The notes below the pieces were generated by a model. That model worked only from the letters and a program-made list of their open reading frames with translations. It was not told the origin of the DNA and searched no databases. From contig NC_030685.2 of NCBI RefSeq assembly GCF_000004195.4, positions 59,396,048 through 59,460,047 of the forward strand: a stretch of DNA of 64,000 nt. The letters run 5' to 3'. Both the position numbers and the translations under genes were made by a program. Of the stretch, positions 1 through 12,938 are shown piece after piece. Within the stretch, counting starts at the first letter, position 1. Each line of letters opens with the position of its first letter. Source of the stretch: Xenopus tropicalis. Lineage: Eukaryota; Chordata; Amphibia; Anura; Pipidae.

Positions 1-344
1 TGGTGCCGCTTCTGAGCAGTATCATGCAAACGGTCAGGGATCATGGCAACCTGATTCCAACAGCTCCCAATGAAAATACACATGCATTTGCATTTTTGTA
101 TCTGCACTAACTGGCGGATGCCACTTATAAACATGGGTAGGTAAGAATGGTCAAATTTTCTCCACCAGTGTAAATACGCTAGTGGAGAAAACACAGTGCG
201 TTGACCTAAAGGGGTGAGGGAGCTATTTAAATCATTTAATACCAGCAGAGCCAGATGCCCTAGGCAACCCCTTACGGACACTTTGCCCCCCTAACCTTGT
301 GTGTGTGTGCTGTGATGATGCAGGGGGTAAGCTTGCACTGATGA

Positions 345-470
345 GCCATGGTGAGGAGTGGCTGGATTGGGCCAGGGGTAAGCAAAAGAAGAGATACGTG
401 CCTAGCAACACCCCTTCGTTGCATCCTGGGCACATGCCTCTTCTGCCAATCCCTAGATCTGCCCCTGAAC
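345..470. mobile_element. Diverged hAT-type MITE fragment (GGTAGGCAGAAGAGG family)
   Basis: The right end (CCTCTTCTGCCAATCCCTAG, ATCTGCCCCTGA) resembles the better copies at 41986 and 51290. It is strongly decayed. Confidence 0.45.
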
Positions 471-1095
471 ACTGGTTTGAGTCCCAAATAAGTATCAAAT
501 TTGTGCTTAACTTTGTTAAAAAGGATTCTGATACTATGAAGTACCCAACATTTTACCTGAGGTGTAAAATAAAACAAGGGTTTCCTTTATACAATCAAAT
601 ATGGCAGAGGGATCTAGCTCACAGGTTGTAACAGCTAATAGGTTAAAGGAATAAAAAAGAGGTGGCTGGTAAAAAAAAGGTTATCATGGAATACCGAACA
701 AACCTCTGGCCAGGTGCAGGCAGATCTAAAGCTCAGGTCAGGGTGCTGATAACTAGTGTTTGTTCTGGGAATTCCATTAGGGTTACGCACCACTGCTCCA
801 TCCCCCATGCCACAAATGGATTTGAGTTGCCTCCTCCAGGGAGAGAGAGGTGCCTGTCAATGATTCCCAGAAGGTGAGAGAAAACACATCCAGGTTTTCA
901 AAAGGAATTTCAATGCATTTTGAAGCTTGTGGTTTGTGTCCTTCCATCTGCTGATAAAATACAATTTCCAGCACACTGGCATATTGTGTGGCATAAATGT
1001 ACTCTGTGTCACCATATATTGATCTTGTTATTGTTAATCTGTTAAACCAATGCTAATAATACACAACATCATGTTTCAGACTTCCGCATAGAAGG

Positions 1096-1618
1096 TAAGG
1101 TGGCCATACATGAAAATATCTGCTTTTATACCCAAAGACTAAAGGAACTGGATGCAGGGGGAGGAAATCAACATTTCACCAGTGTCAGAACTCAGCCATT
1201 TAGATTAAAGTGATAACAACATACATCTACCTCAACCAAACTGATCTCTAATTGTTATTCCTGTGTTTATTTTATTTGCATTTCTATTCTTCCTTATAAG
1301 GCTAGCGCCACATGGGCTTATTCTCGTTCTGTGGAATACCACATGCCGAGAATCATCCCTTATACTGACACCAGCCCCCTACCTTGTTTTCACCCAAAAG
1401 CATCATCTCAGCGGCAGGTAGACAAGGTGGATATCAGCAAAAAAACACAAGACCTCACATTTCACAGACAACATCCACCATGTCTACCTTCACTCTGGTG
1501 GAGATATTGGTTCTGGGTAGGCCCATCAGAGGGCCCCATACATGGGCAGATAAGCTGGCAAATAGGTCTGAAGGGCCCAAAACGGCAGCATAACTCTGCT
1601 CATGTATGGCCACTTTAA
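1096..1618. mobile_element. MITE with TAAGGTGGCCATACATG ends
   Basis: Ends TAAGGTGGCCATACATGAAA and CATGTATGGCCACTTTAA are inverted. Around 1300 a second repeat begins (AAGGCTAGCGCCACATGG), a start shared by other frog MITEs, so this is probably nested. No coding content. Confidence 0.75.
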
Positions 1619-3639
1619 GAACACATTACTTTCAACCACTGCAGAGGCATTGCAGAAACATGGTTCTATTTCATAACTGACAAATGTAGCAAACATTGTT
1701 AACAAAATATTTAAAATGTGGGTTAAGTTGTCTCTCTTTATCACCTTATGCTGATAAGTACCCCTTAGGCCACTTAGCCTGCCACCATCAATTGTCCTAG
1801 GTCTCCAGCTGTTTCTGGGAGCACTTGGCTAATGTTGATGCCATTATTCGAAGCCACCAAATAAATTAGTAAACAGGAATGTGTCTGGGGGCTGGAAAAC
1901 CATTAACTTATCACCAAAAGGTCTGGTAAGCAATAAAGCACCTGAACATGCAGAATAGCCAGAGAGAAGATCATTGCAGAACATGGCCAGAGAGAGATGC
2001 CTGAAGGTCCCCTAGTGATCAGCGATTTTGGAAGTGTCTTCTTCCTCAGCCAAAATACTGGATAGCAGGGGTGCAGGTATCGTACTGGCCTAGCCACTCG
2101 CCAGTTGAATACTCAGAAAAGAAATAAGGACCAGTACCTGTTTATGCAGTACAATGGGGTGATCCCAGCTTTTATTTCAAGGTGCTCTTAACACTTCACA
2201 ACATGATGAAGCGTTTTGGGACCTCACGGCTCTTCCTTAGTGATCATCACTGTTCTCAACTTGCCTAATAGCAGGAGTGGCCCTGGTGCAGGTGGAGGGG
2301 CCGATTCAGTCCCATGTAGCATTAGCCTAATGGTCATAACTCTACCAATGATTTTGAGAAAATGTATATTGTCAAATTATTAGTAGAAAAAATACACATT
2401 TGAGTTGATACATGATATAAAACCCAGAGAGCCCCCATCTCTGTACCACCGAATTTAATGATTCTGGTAAATTTCAGCAGCACAAACAATATCCTAGTGA
2501 GCTAAATCCAAAAAGAATAATTGCACATTCTATGTTTTGTTCTTCCTTGAATCATATTATTTCAGGCTTTGTTCTTTAATACTTGTAAGATCTGCTGGGG
2601 AAAAGGTGTAAATTGGTTAGGAAGATAAAGAACATACTGGTCCCCAGAATCCTTAAGATGTAGCTATTATAATCAGTGTTTTGAATTAAAGGGGAAATAA
2701 ACAGAACTTCTCTGCCATGTATTAACCCCTTAAATAAAATGATGAACATGCGGTTTCCTGTGCACATCTTTGCATATGTGCATTTCTCATAATGCCTAAA
2801 GCTGGTTTTCTATCGCTTAGGTTAAAAACAAGACACCTGCCCTGCAGGATGGTGGGAAAGGTTGTAAAGTTGGTTTCCCCTTGTGCATTTTACCACTTAC
2901 AAGATGATGTTAATGTATAATTACACATTTCAGCCTCCAAATAAATATCTGTAACCCCACTGATCCAGGCACACAAAAGCCTCCTTTGGGATACATGGCA
3001 TGTAATTTTCTTGTGCACTGACATTCCTTTAATGTACCTCCATTGTTCTGTCTACAATAGGAACTTTATACCAATCCACTTCCATGCAGACTATTCTGCT
3101 TCAGGTGCATGATCAGATGAGAGTTTGGTTTAACAAAGAGGGGCCAAAGTTGTCTGGTTAATAGGAAGCTGTGGAAACAGGAATACTACCATAACTAAAC
3201 TCAGAGATGGCACAATCACCATGCCATTAGGGTGAGAATGACCCAGTGCAGGATTGGTTTTAAACTTCTACTTCACACTAAGTGGTAACATGAAATAATG
3301 TTTGAAAACTGTGGATCATTATCACCCTAAGGCAACGGTTGTCTGACATTTTCAGTTTTTCAATCCCACCTTTGAGGTCAACCCTTAGAGGCCCCACCTA
3401 GCGCATAACAAGGTTACATGTATAGGAAATCACTGCTATATCAGCCACATTAGACCTTCATGCTAAGCTTTCAGGAGCATTTAGAACAGCAAAAATGCTC
3501 CTGAAGTTTTCCCAGGGGAAGCCAGATCCATAGTAAGAACTTATGACCCAATTACATGGTGTATAGTTGACATCTCTGTCAACTTTTGTTTGAGAGCTGA
3601 TAGCAGAGGAAAACACTTCTTAGGGTAAGGCTAATGCCA
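1619..3639. other. Unassigned intergenic sequence
   Basis: No coding exon or clear terminal repeat was recognised. The short open frames have no family likeness. Confidence 0.6.
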
Positions 3640-3960
3640 GGTGAGGCTGGCACCGAGGGCCATTGTGCTGACCCAGCTGCAGGCACACTGAGCGTATTTC
3701 AGTGCGCCAAAATCCACTTCATGTGCCTGCTCCCAGGCCAACACAATGGCTCTAGGGCAGAGGTTGGCGAAGGGAGCCGGCCACCTTGCCCAACTCCCCC
3801 AACGTGATTTTGCGTGTGTGGGTTGGGGCACGCACATGCATAGTCACACCGTGAAGGTGGGAGCACAGTTACAAGCAACACTGGGGGTAACAATCCCAGA
3901 CTAGGGGTAGGCAGAAGAGGTACCTGCCTTTTCTGCCTACCTCTAGATCCTGGCTGCAGG
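3640..3960. mobile_element. hAT-type MITE fragment (GGTAGGCAGAAGAGG family)
   Basis: ACTAGGGGTAGGCAGAAGAGG and CTGCCTACCTCTAGATCCTG lie close together at 3899-3950, as if the ends of two copies or a deleted copy meet. A GC-richer body precedes them. Confidence 0.5.
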
Positions 3961-4028
3961 CACAGGGAAAGGCTGATGCAAGCGTAGGATAATTGCAGGT
4001 CAAATATAAGCCCCATCTGCCATTAGAC

Positions 4029-4320
4029 TTAAGGTGGCCGTACACATTAAGAGTTTTTTCTCACCAACAACCATTTTTAGTGCGATCCGACACATCCATC
4101 AAATTATTGTAAGGTTAGTGGGCACTTAATGATCGCACATCTAGTGATTTCTCATCCGACATCAGTCAGAAAATCTATTGGGCAAAAATTTTCCTTGTTA
4201 ACAATTAAATTTGCCCAGTCTAACTGTTTGCAGGACCAAGCAGGTAGTTTTCTTAGCTTTATCCTGAGGATATCGCTTGAAATGGTCATTTTTGTTGATG
4301 GATAAATTGTGCTTTTAAAC
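4029..4320. mobile_element. One-ended MITE, TTAAGGTGGCCGTACAC
   Basis: The left terminus resembles those at 1096 and 12939. I could not find the matching right terminus; the sequence fades by ~4320. Confidence 0.5.
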
Positions 4321-5668
4321 AATGATTTCAGGATAAACTTGGCCCTACAATAACTTAAAGCTCTTTGCTAGAGTAGGGGCATTGAACACCCATAATCCTA
4401 ATGGCTTGATCAGTCTATATATTATATATATTTTAGACTGGTTAGTCAACTGGACACATGTTTAGATCAGTGCAGTTGCACTCACAACTGTTAGCCCAGC
4501 TAGAATTTTGGTTATTCTGGGCACTGCAGGAAGACTGGGATCCCAGTTTAAAGGATTAAATATGCAATCCAGGGATGATGGACCTGTGACCTTATAATGC
4601 TGGATATACATATTTAACAGTCCTTTAATGGCCATAAATGTAACTTACTTACAGGAAAGATAACACAGAGATGGTGGAAGACAGAAGTGCTGATCGTGTG
4701 CGTGTGTACATGGGGGTGGGGGTTTCAGCAGTTCACAACTAATTGCTGATATCCCTGGTCAAGGTACAGCATTCTGTTCTACTTCCCTGAAAAATGAGAA
4801 AGTCAAAAACATGCAAATTTTTTGTTCCATTGGGCATGACTCAAGTGTTTCATTAAATAGGCATTTAGGTTTGAAGGGATTAAAAACAAAGAATTTCCTC
4901 TTCCAGGCAAGTTGTTCTGCAAATGACTGTGCAACAGAGCTGGAATATACTGTACCTTTCCATAATGCATTCACATAGCATACTATTCTCATTAGAGCCA
5001 ACTGTGACAACTGTGACAAGCTTTTAGTAACTTTGCCTCAGGCTTCTCTGGGCAGTACAAGGGTCACATCCCCAGGCTCCTCTGCCTCAGCGCATCCCTT
5101 CGTAGTATCCTGGAGGAGATGTATGTAAACACAGATGCCATGTTCTTCATGTTATTCACAGTTTCTTGGGCATAAGAAGTTTTTAAAGAACCAGTACAAC
5201 TCAAAATTAACTTTATTTTGTTTTACAGAATAGGGCTTATGTTACCTCCAGCAGCCCTAAGCCCTGTTAGAGCAACACAACTTTCTCTTACCTTATAGTA
5301 AGCTTGGGTGCTATGTACCATTATGGGAGCAAATTCGTGTACACTTTTTCTGAAGGTCACACAGGTTCCAAATCATGCTCAGCATCGAACTGAGGTGTTC
5401 AGGGGCCCACTAAGGCTGTCACTACAGGGGCCCTCAGACCCCACAAAAACAAATTTGTGAAACTGCTGAAAAATTTACAAAACGGCAACCACATGGCTTT
5501 TTTGACATGCCTGACTTTTTTGATGCAGCTTTGAATTATTGGAACACTGCAACTTGTTCCTAACTCAGGAAATTCTTGCAGCAGTTTGTGGAAAAAATTG
5601 GCAATAGCAAATGCAAAAATTCATAGCGAATTCAAGCATGGTGAAAAAATTTGCTTACTACTTGGGAG

Positions 5669-6182
5669 TAGCGATGGGCGAAATGTTTTGCCTGGCATGG
5701 ATTTGCGGCGAATTTCAGTGTTTCGCCATTGGCGGATTGTTTCGCAAAATGGATGAAAAAAATTGCAGCAGAAAAATTCGCTGCACGTCCAAAAATTGGC
5801 GCAAGAATAGTCGCAGGCGTCAAAAGAATAGTCGCAAAGCTAAAATTGACGCAAGAATAGTCGCAGGCGTCAAAAGAATAGGCTCACATCCAAAATTGAC
5901 GCAAGAATAGTTGCGCGTCCAAAAATTGTCGCAAGAATAGTCACGGACGGCAAAAGAATAGTCGCACGGCTAAAATTGTTGCAAGAATAGTCTCAAGCAT
6001 CAAAAGAATAGTCGCACATCCAAAATTGTCACAAAAATAGTTGCAAGAATAGTCGTAGGCGTCAAAAGAATAGTCGCGGGCGACATTTTTTTTCAGTGCA
6101 ACATTTTCGCCATTTCGCGAATCTTTCAAAAGATTCACAAATTTATTGGCAAAGCGAAACGGGACAGATTCGCTCATCACTA
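5669..6182. mobile_element. hAT-type MITE with irregular internal repeats
   Basis: Ends TAGCGATGGGCGAA and TTCGCTCATCACTA. Flanks cttgggag (5661-5668) and ctagggag (6183-6190) match 7 of 8. Inside, 5797-6080 repeats GCAAGAATAGTCGC/GTCAAAAGAATAGTC motifs in short irregular units, a possible early stage of an array. Confidence 0.9.
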
Positions 6183-7273
6183 CTAGGGAGCTGCCTCCAC
6201 AACCCGTCGCCCATGCTCTTCCCACCCGCACACACCTAATACTTTCGAGTGGGGATCAGGTCTGGCTCGATGGGGGCACGAGGGTCCGAGCCCACTGGTT
6301 TTTTTTCCCAGTGTCTCACCCAGTTTGCCCAGTTTGACTCTGACCATGCATACTCAGAGTGAGGCTGCTGTCACTTCTAGAGCACCACCAATGCACATAG
6401 TAATAACAGCATGCTTGGCGTGAGTATATTCGGCCCATGGAAACAACCCAATACAGGAAACTGGGAAACACTTCCAGGTCTAGGCTCTCAGTAGGTCATC
6501 GGAGCAGGCTACACAGGCAATGTTTAACCATTGTGATTGCCTTCAATAAATGAAAGGGCAAGTTTGTGCTTTGCTTTATACAGCATTCTTTCTATTACAG
6601 GGTTTTTCATCAGCAGGCATTTTCTTAGGTATCTACAAATGAGTTCACTGACTGATGCCAAAAAGGGCAGATTTGAGTTTAATCTCTAAAAGCTTACCTA
6701 TGGAATACCTGCTGAGTGTTAAGCTAAAATTCCCATAACCCATCAGCAGGGGTGCCACATTATCCATCACTGATTTGTCTGCCTGTATTGATTTACCTTC
6801 CTCCCCTCCCTCCCCAGGACAAGGTGACCTTAGAAGGTGCACAGAACATTTTGGAAGCGGCTTTAGCCTTAGTTCATCCTGTGAGTCACGGCCCCTCCTC
6901 CATATCCTGTGTGACTCAAACCCTATCCCTGCCCCCTCAGCCTGCGGGATGGTGACTGCGAAATATTTGTTCTGTGACAGAGCAAAGGGAGAGAACTACA
7001 GAAGAAAGTTGCAACTATAGGAAAAGGTTGCGTGAAGAGATTCAGAAAATACAAAGGGCTAAATGAGAAAAGTGCTGGCTGCTTTTATTTACAAAAAAAT
7101 CTTAGGTGCATTAAGACCCAGTATGCAACGCTGTGTAGTTTCCAAATGATAAAGTAACATTTTGTCACTTGTGTCAGGGGTTCTACTGCACTCGGCACCT
7201 TGTGCTGGATTAAAGATCCAAAGGAAAGTACCAAGCACAGTGCAGGCAAGTGCAAAGCAGCCCAGGCAGACTA

Positions 7274-7820
7274 GGGGCATATTTATTATAGTGTGTAAGT
7301 AGTGATGAGCAAATTTTTTCGCCAGGCATGGATTCGCAGCGAATATCCACATTTCGCCATTGCCAATTTTTTTGGCAAAACTTGCGTGAAAATTAGTTGT
7401 GCGGAAATGGTTCTTGCCGCGTGTCAAATTGGTTGCTGTCGCGTCACAAAAGGGTGCACCGTGTCAAATTGGGTGCAGTCGCATAAAAAAAGGCGTGGTA
7501 GCGTCAAAAAGCGCAGGCGACAAAAAAAAATAGACGCGACAAAAAAAGACAGACAACAAAAAAATGCGCAACTAATCCATTTTGCAAATCTTTTGTAGTT
7601 TCGCAAATTTTCTTGCCAGTTTGCGAATTTTATGCCGAAGTGAAATGGGACAGATTCGCTCATCACTATGTGTAAGCCAACTCACTGGTGATGTTGCCCT
7701 TTGTGACCAATCAGCTATTAGATTTAAATGGTCACCTACAAGTTAGAAAACAAAAGCAAAGATCTGATTGCTTGCTATGGGCAACATCACCAATGATGTT
7801 GGCTTATACAAATATGCCCC
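7274..7820. mobile_element. Fold-back MITE with GGGGCATATTT ends, interrupted
   Basis: Ends GGGGCATATTTATTATAG and TATACAAATATGCCCC are inverted, with flanking triplets CTA and TTA. Its interior arms (CACTGGTGATGTTGCCC / GGGCAACATCACCAATG) are self-complementary. A hAT-type MITE at 7300-7668 is inserted in its left arm. Confidence 0.8.
7300..7668. mobile_element. hAT-type MITE inserted in the 7274-7820 element
   Basis: Ends TAGTGATGAGCAAA and TTCGCTCATCACTA. Perfect 8-bp duplication TGTGTAAG at 7292-7299 and 7669-7676. It is the same family as 5669-6182 and the ends of 21895-23881. Confidence 0.93.
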
Positions 7821-8809
7821 TTAATGTACAGGGCACTCCCTAACTTGTGTGTCTGCATGAAGGGCAAGTTAAGGGATATGTAGGCAACAGAGTCCAACCT
7901 ACTGCCTTCAGCATTCCCTATTGCCACAGACTGGGGGGTCCACCTCAGGGGCCCCCACCCCAGGCGTGAGGTCCTCCACATGCAATACACAACTCTGCAG
8001 TCCCACACATACCTTCTACCTTGCACAATAGCCGGGGAGGTCAGGCGGGAGGGCACATAATTTTAGCTGGGGAGCAGGTCTGGGTCAGTAGGGCCCAAGA
8101 GATCCAACTGGTATTTTCCAAGTGTATTGTTGGCTCAGTCAACCCTGCTTATGTCCCACTACACATTTTGTCAGACACAGGAAAACACATATGTACACAC
8201 ATTTTTGGACCAAAGTTCTATATGTGCTATGACAAATAGATGCCATAAGTGTCACTTAGTATGGACATGGGGAGGACTCTCTTTCTCTTTGGTGCAGAAA
8301 ATGTGCTTCAGACTGGGCAATACTGAACTGAAGCAATACTGTTGTCATTTTGTCCTACAATATCTGCTCTCCCACAGTCCCTTCCCAAGGTCTCATTCTC
8401 ATACCTACCAACTGAAGCTGTTTAGGGCACGGCACCAATTGCATTGGAGTCAATGGGCAAAATTGCAAACTCTGCAGCAAATTCGTACAAGGCAAAACAA
8501 AATGTTCTCATTCTTAGTAATGAATATAGTGCCAAGGACCTAAACAGAGGTACTAGCATCAGGTAACATCCGTTAGAGCCATGATGTTCTAAACTCTAAT
8601 TGCAGCTGGCTACAAACAGGTATAATTTTGTCAACTTTTATAGCCTATATTGCTTGCCCCATAGGAAACAATGATGGCCATTAGAAGGCAGTTGCAAGTA
8701 GCCTGTGATGCAATAGCCATAACGTTGTCTTTGCAATTATATTCTAAGGGAAGACTACTGAAGTCCCAGACACCCTGGGCCCTATATGCACTGTAGTTAT
8801 CTTAAATTA

Positions 8810-9000
8810 GTGCTGGTCAAGCCCTTCACATTGCTTTGGTTTTTAGAAGTTGTGAAAAGTTTCCTCCTGCAGGCAACTTCCTGAAGTGATGTGAAGGACT
8901 TTCAACTGGCAACTAATTTTGTTGCCAATGGAAAAGCATTTTGGAGCAGTTAGTCGCCTGTGATAGTAGAGACCTAAACTGCTCCGTGGGACATCAGCCT
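8810..9000. mobile_element. Decayed relative of the 30537 MITE
   Basis: GGCAACTTCCTGAAGTGATG, GGCAACTAATTTTGTTGCCA and AGCAGTTAGTCGCCTGTGAT echo the 30.5-kb element after CpG loss. Weak evidence. Confidence 0.4.
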
Positions 9001-9632
9001 TAAGGATGAAAGTAGAAAATAAGGGAAACATGTAGAGGGATGGGGCAGAAAGGGGAAAAGACGGAAGGGGAAGTAGTCAAATACAATGGGTGAGAGATGA
9101 TGGAAAAAAAGTGGAAACTGGTAAAAAAAAAGCAGTGCAAAATGGGACTAGGGAGAGAAATATAGGTAAGAAGAACATAGGTTGAGAAAAAAACTTGAAA
9201 ACTATACACAAACTATACTTCAGATCTGGATGGGTATTTAGCTGAATTCTTTACAGAGGATTCATTAATAGGTATATGATTATGTTGTAGACAAGGATTT
9301 ACAGATAAACATGTGGCATGGACATCTAAATTGGATCCAGCCTCTCAGAGGCGCTGGACAGGCCTGTCTTACTGTAACAGAAAGTGGTTTTCATTGTGAG
9401 AGTGACAGCACTCAGAATTCCTTGTGTGCACTCGCCTTAGGACTAAAAACACATGTACACTAATTTGGGAGTTGTTAGCATTTTAGCGCTTGGACTGCAA
9501 AACTCCTAGGTGTAATTTCAATTTAAATCAGCTAAGATGAATTCTGTAAACGAGGGCTATTCACAGAGTGACCAAAATTCCCTGTGCTCTGAGTCAAAAA
9601 TAGGGACTGTCTGTGCAAATGTGTGACATTTG

Positions 9633-10735
9633 GCAACCAGTGTGGTTAGTGGAGTACCGCAGGGGTCAGTCCTTGGGCCTTTGCTGTTTAACTTGTTTAT
9701 TAATGACCTGGAGGTGGGCATAGACAGTATTGTTTCTATTTTTGCTGATGACACTAAATTGTGCAAAACTATAAGTTCCATGCAGGATGCTGCCGCTTTG
9801 CAGAGCGATTTGACAAAATTAGATAACTGGGCAGCAAACTGGAAAATGAGGTTCAATGTTGATAAGTGCAAAGTTATGCACTTTGGTAGAAATAATATAA
9901 ACGCAAACTATCTACTGAATGGTAGTGTGTTGGGGGTTTCCTTAATGGAGAAGGATCTAGGGGTTTTTGTTGATAACAAGTTGTCTAATTCCAGGCAGTG
10001 TCATTCTGTGGCTACTAAAGCAAATAAAGTGCTGTCTTGTATAAAAAAGGGCATTGACTCAAGGGATGAGAACATAATTTTGCCCCTTTATAGGTCCCTG
10101 GTAAGGCCTCACCTTGAGTATGCAGTGCAGTTTTGGGCTCCAGTCCTTAAGAAGGATATTAATGAGCTGGAGAGAGTGCAGAGACGTGCAACTAAACTGG
10201 TTAAGGGGATGGAAGATTTAAACTATGAGGTTAGACTGTCGAGGTTGGGGTTGTTTTCTCTGGAAAAGAGGCGCTTGCGAGGGGACATGATTACTCTGTA
10301 CAAGTACATTAGAGGGGATTATAGGCAGTTGGGGGATGTTCTTTTTTCCCATAAAAACAATCAACGCACCAGAGGTCACCCCTTTAGATTAGAGGAACGG
10401 AGCTTCCATTTGAAGCAGCGTAGGTGGTTTTTCACGGTGAGGGCAGTGAGGTTATGGAATGCCCTTCCTAGTGATGTGGTAATGGCAGATTCTGTTAATG
10501 CCTTTAAGAGGGGCCTGGATGAGTTCTTGATCAATCAGAATATCCAAGGCTATTGTGATACTAATATCTACAGTTAGTACTAGTGGTTGTATTTATAGTT
10601 TATGTATGTGAGTATAGATTGGTAGGTGTGGGTTAGGTGTGCTGGGTTTACTTGGATGGGTTGAACTTGATGGACACAGGTCTTTTTTCAACCCTATGTA
10701 ACTATGTAACTAACTATGTAACTATGTAACTTTTT
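9633..10735 (+). mobile_element. CR1-type LINE, 5'-truncated, RT C-terminal half and 3' tail
   Basis: Frame open at 9630-10577 (315 codons). It begins inside the reverse transcriptase at [20 protein letters not shown], with the catalytic FADD box at about residues 38-41. The CR1-type thumb (DKCKVMHFG, LERVQRRATK, LGLFSLEKRRLRGDM) and the C-terminal FFTVRAVRLWNALP follow. The start codon is an artefact, since the endonuclease and RT N-terminus are missing. The 3' tail ends in repeated TATGTAAC units at about 10695-10730, typical of CR1 3' ends. The long intact frame suggests a fairly recent insertion. Confidence 0.9.
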
Positions 10736-10782
10736 GCACAGTATGTACTCTGTGTACGGGCAGATAGCTGGTTGTCTCTAGA

Positions 10783-11012
10783 TCGGGGTTCTCAACCTCT
10801 TTTACACAAGCATGGAAAACTTCATGGTAACCAAATAAGGGGTGTGTTTGGCTATTTGGTAGCTCCTATGTGTACTGGCAGCCGACAGGAAATTTTGTTT
10901 GTCAGTACACCTGGTTTTTATGCAACCAAAACTTACCCCAAGCCAGGACTTTAAAAATAAACATCTGCATTGAGGCCACTGGGAACAACATCCAAGGGTT
11001 TGGTGAGCAACT
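10783..11012. mobile_element. hAT-type MITE fragment, same family as 11021-11323
   Basis: It begins CGGGGTTCTCAACCTCTTTT and ends near CAACATCCAAGGGTTTGG. It is in opposite orientation to the neighbouring copy, which landed in or beside it. Confidence 0.7.
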
Positions 11013-11020
11013 GTCTAGAT

Positions 11021-11323
11021 CAGTGATCCCCAACCAGTGGCTCATGAGCAACATATTGATCCCCAACCCCTTGGATGTTGCTCTCAGTGCCCCCAAACCA
11101 GTAGTTATTTTTGAATTGCTGACTTGGTGGCAAGTTTTGGTTAAATAAAAACAAGATTTACTACCAAATAAAGCCTCCTGTAAGCTGATGGTGTGCGTAG
11201 AGGCTGCCTAATAGCCAATCCTAGCCCTTATTTGGCTCCTCCATGAACTTTTATGATGCTTGCGTTGCTCTCCAAGTCTTTTTACATTTGACTGTGGCTC
11301 ACGAGAAAGGTTGGGGACTCCTG
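11021..11323. mobile_element. hAT-type MITE, CAGTGATCCCCAACC family
   Basis: Ends CAGTGATCCCCAACCAGTGG and AGGTTGGGGACTCCTG. Perfect 8-bp duplication GTCTAGAT on both sides (11013-11020 and 11324-11331). Related copies are at 10783-11012, 12357-12532, 19607-19910 and 43641-43735. Confidence 0.9.
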
Positions 11324-11756
11324 GTCTAGATCATCATACTCTTATACAGTGCCTACATGTTACATAGCACTTTACAGTAATATTATATTATAATATTATA
11401 TACATACATCCAACTGCAGCTAGAGGATCAGAGGCCCATGCTCATAAGTTCCTACAGTCTAAAGAAACGGAAAACCTGATCACTGTGGGCAGTCCTATGT
11501 GATAATTGAGTGTTAAACCCAGCAAATATCTACCACAAGTACTAAATATTTTGACCTCAGCTTGACTGCAGATGGATTTTTACACAGGTCTAAAGTGAAA
11601 TATAAATGTGAAGAACCCATTATCAATCTAAAGCTGACATTGTTCATTGGGGAATCATGGTATCTTAGAATGGATTTCCATTATAGTCAAGTCCTGCAAA
11701 TAAAGAACATGGGTGTATAGGTCTGTTGAAAAGGAGCCATAGGAAGCGGCTGAAAG

Positions 11757-11950
11757 GACTAAAGCTGTCTATACACAATAAGATCCGATTGTTTGGCCAG
11801 GTCACCAAACGAGCAGATCTTTACCCGATATGCCCACCTAAAGTGGGCCATATCGGATTACAACAACAGGGATATAAACCACTGGAGCAAGGACTGCATC
11901 AATGAGCCAATGCAGACATCTATCCAACAGGAAAATCAAACATGCCGATC
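11757..11950. mobile_element. Fragment related to the 12939-13315 MITE
   Basis: It shares TCACCAAACGAGCAGATCTT and GGGCCATATCGGATT-type motifs with that element and starts with a diverged terminal AAAGCTGTCTATACAC. Confidence 0.6.
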
Positions 11951-12013
11951 TACATCTGGCCAATGAGGCAGAATTGTAGTTGTGGACAGAAAAGTCAGGG
12001 CAGGCTGAAAGGA

Positions 12014-12687
12014 TTAAAGGAATACATGGGAAAACATGTTTTTTTCAAATCGATCAGTTAATTGAGCTTCTCCAGCAGAATCCTGCACAAACAGATTTTT
12101 TTATATTTAGTTTTGAAATTTCACACGGGGCTAGCTATATTCTTCATTTCCCAGGGTGCCACAACCATGTGGCCTGTGCTCTGATAAACTTCAGTCACAC
12201 TTTAATGCTGAGCTGCAAGTTGAAATGATCACCCCTCTCCCGGCAGCTGTTCAGCAGAACAATGGGAAGGGAGCAAGATAGGAGCTCCCAGTAGGTATCA
12301 GAATAGCACTCAACAGTAAGAAATCCAAGTCCGGCTTGGGACTCCTTTAGTTACATGCACACTATCAGCTTACAGGAGGCTTTATTTGGTAGTAAATCTT
12401 GTTTTTATTCAACCAAAACTTGCCACCAAGTCAGGAATTCAAAACTAACTCCCTGGTTTGGGGGCACAGAGAGCAACACCCAAGGGGTTGGGGAGCAACA
12501 TGTTGCTCATGAGCCACTGGTTGGGGATCACTGGGTTACCTGAAAGCAGTTCTAATGTGTAGTGCTGAACTCTGAAAGCTCAGAACCAGGCACAATGCTG
12601 CCTACACACCAATATTACAACTGAAAAAATATAAATTTGTTGGTTCAAGAATAACATTTTAAATAGTAGAGTAAATTATCCCTTTAA
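12014..12687. mobile_element. TTAAAGG-type MITE (long family), interrupted
   Basis: It starts TTAAAGGAATACATGGG and ends CCCTTTAA. Shares the body (CATCAGTTAATAGAGCTTCT, TGCTGAGCTGCAAGTTG, GACTCCTCCAGTTACATG) with copies at 20713, 35396, 43738, 46071 and 31929. A fragment of the CAGTGATCCCC hAT-type family replaces sequence at 12357-12532. Confidence 0.8.
12357..12532. mobile_element. hAT-type MITE fragment inside the 12014-12687 element
   Basis: It runs from TACAGGAGGCTTTATTTGG to CCACTGGTTGGGGATCACTG. It is the reverse orientation of part of 11021-11323. The left terminus is missing, so it was truncated or deleted with part of the host. Confidence 0.7.
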
Positions 12688-12938
12688 GGTAAAAAAAAAA
12701 ACCACTGACATTGTCCCCATGTGCCTGATATCATGATGGTGCACAAGTGGGTCCAGTTCTGTGGTCCACCCATAAGGAAATTCAGATAGGTAATAGCTTT
12801 AGCATTTTAATAGGTTCAATTTTGAACCTACAATAGCATCCAATGATGCCTTTAACTATAATAAATGCACCCTTTTATCTGTGTAGATACCTAATCCTGC
12901 TCCTTACTGAAGTGCAATTGCACTCTCTGCCCAAACTA

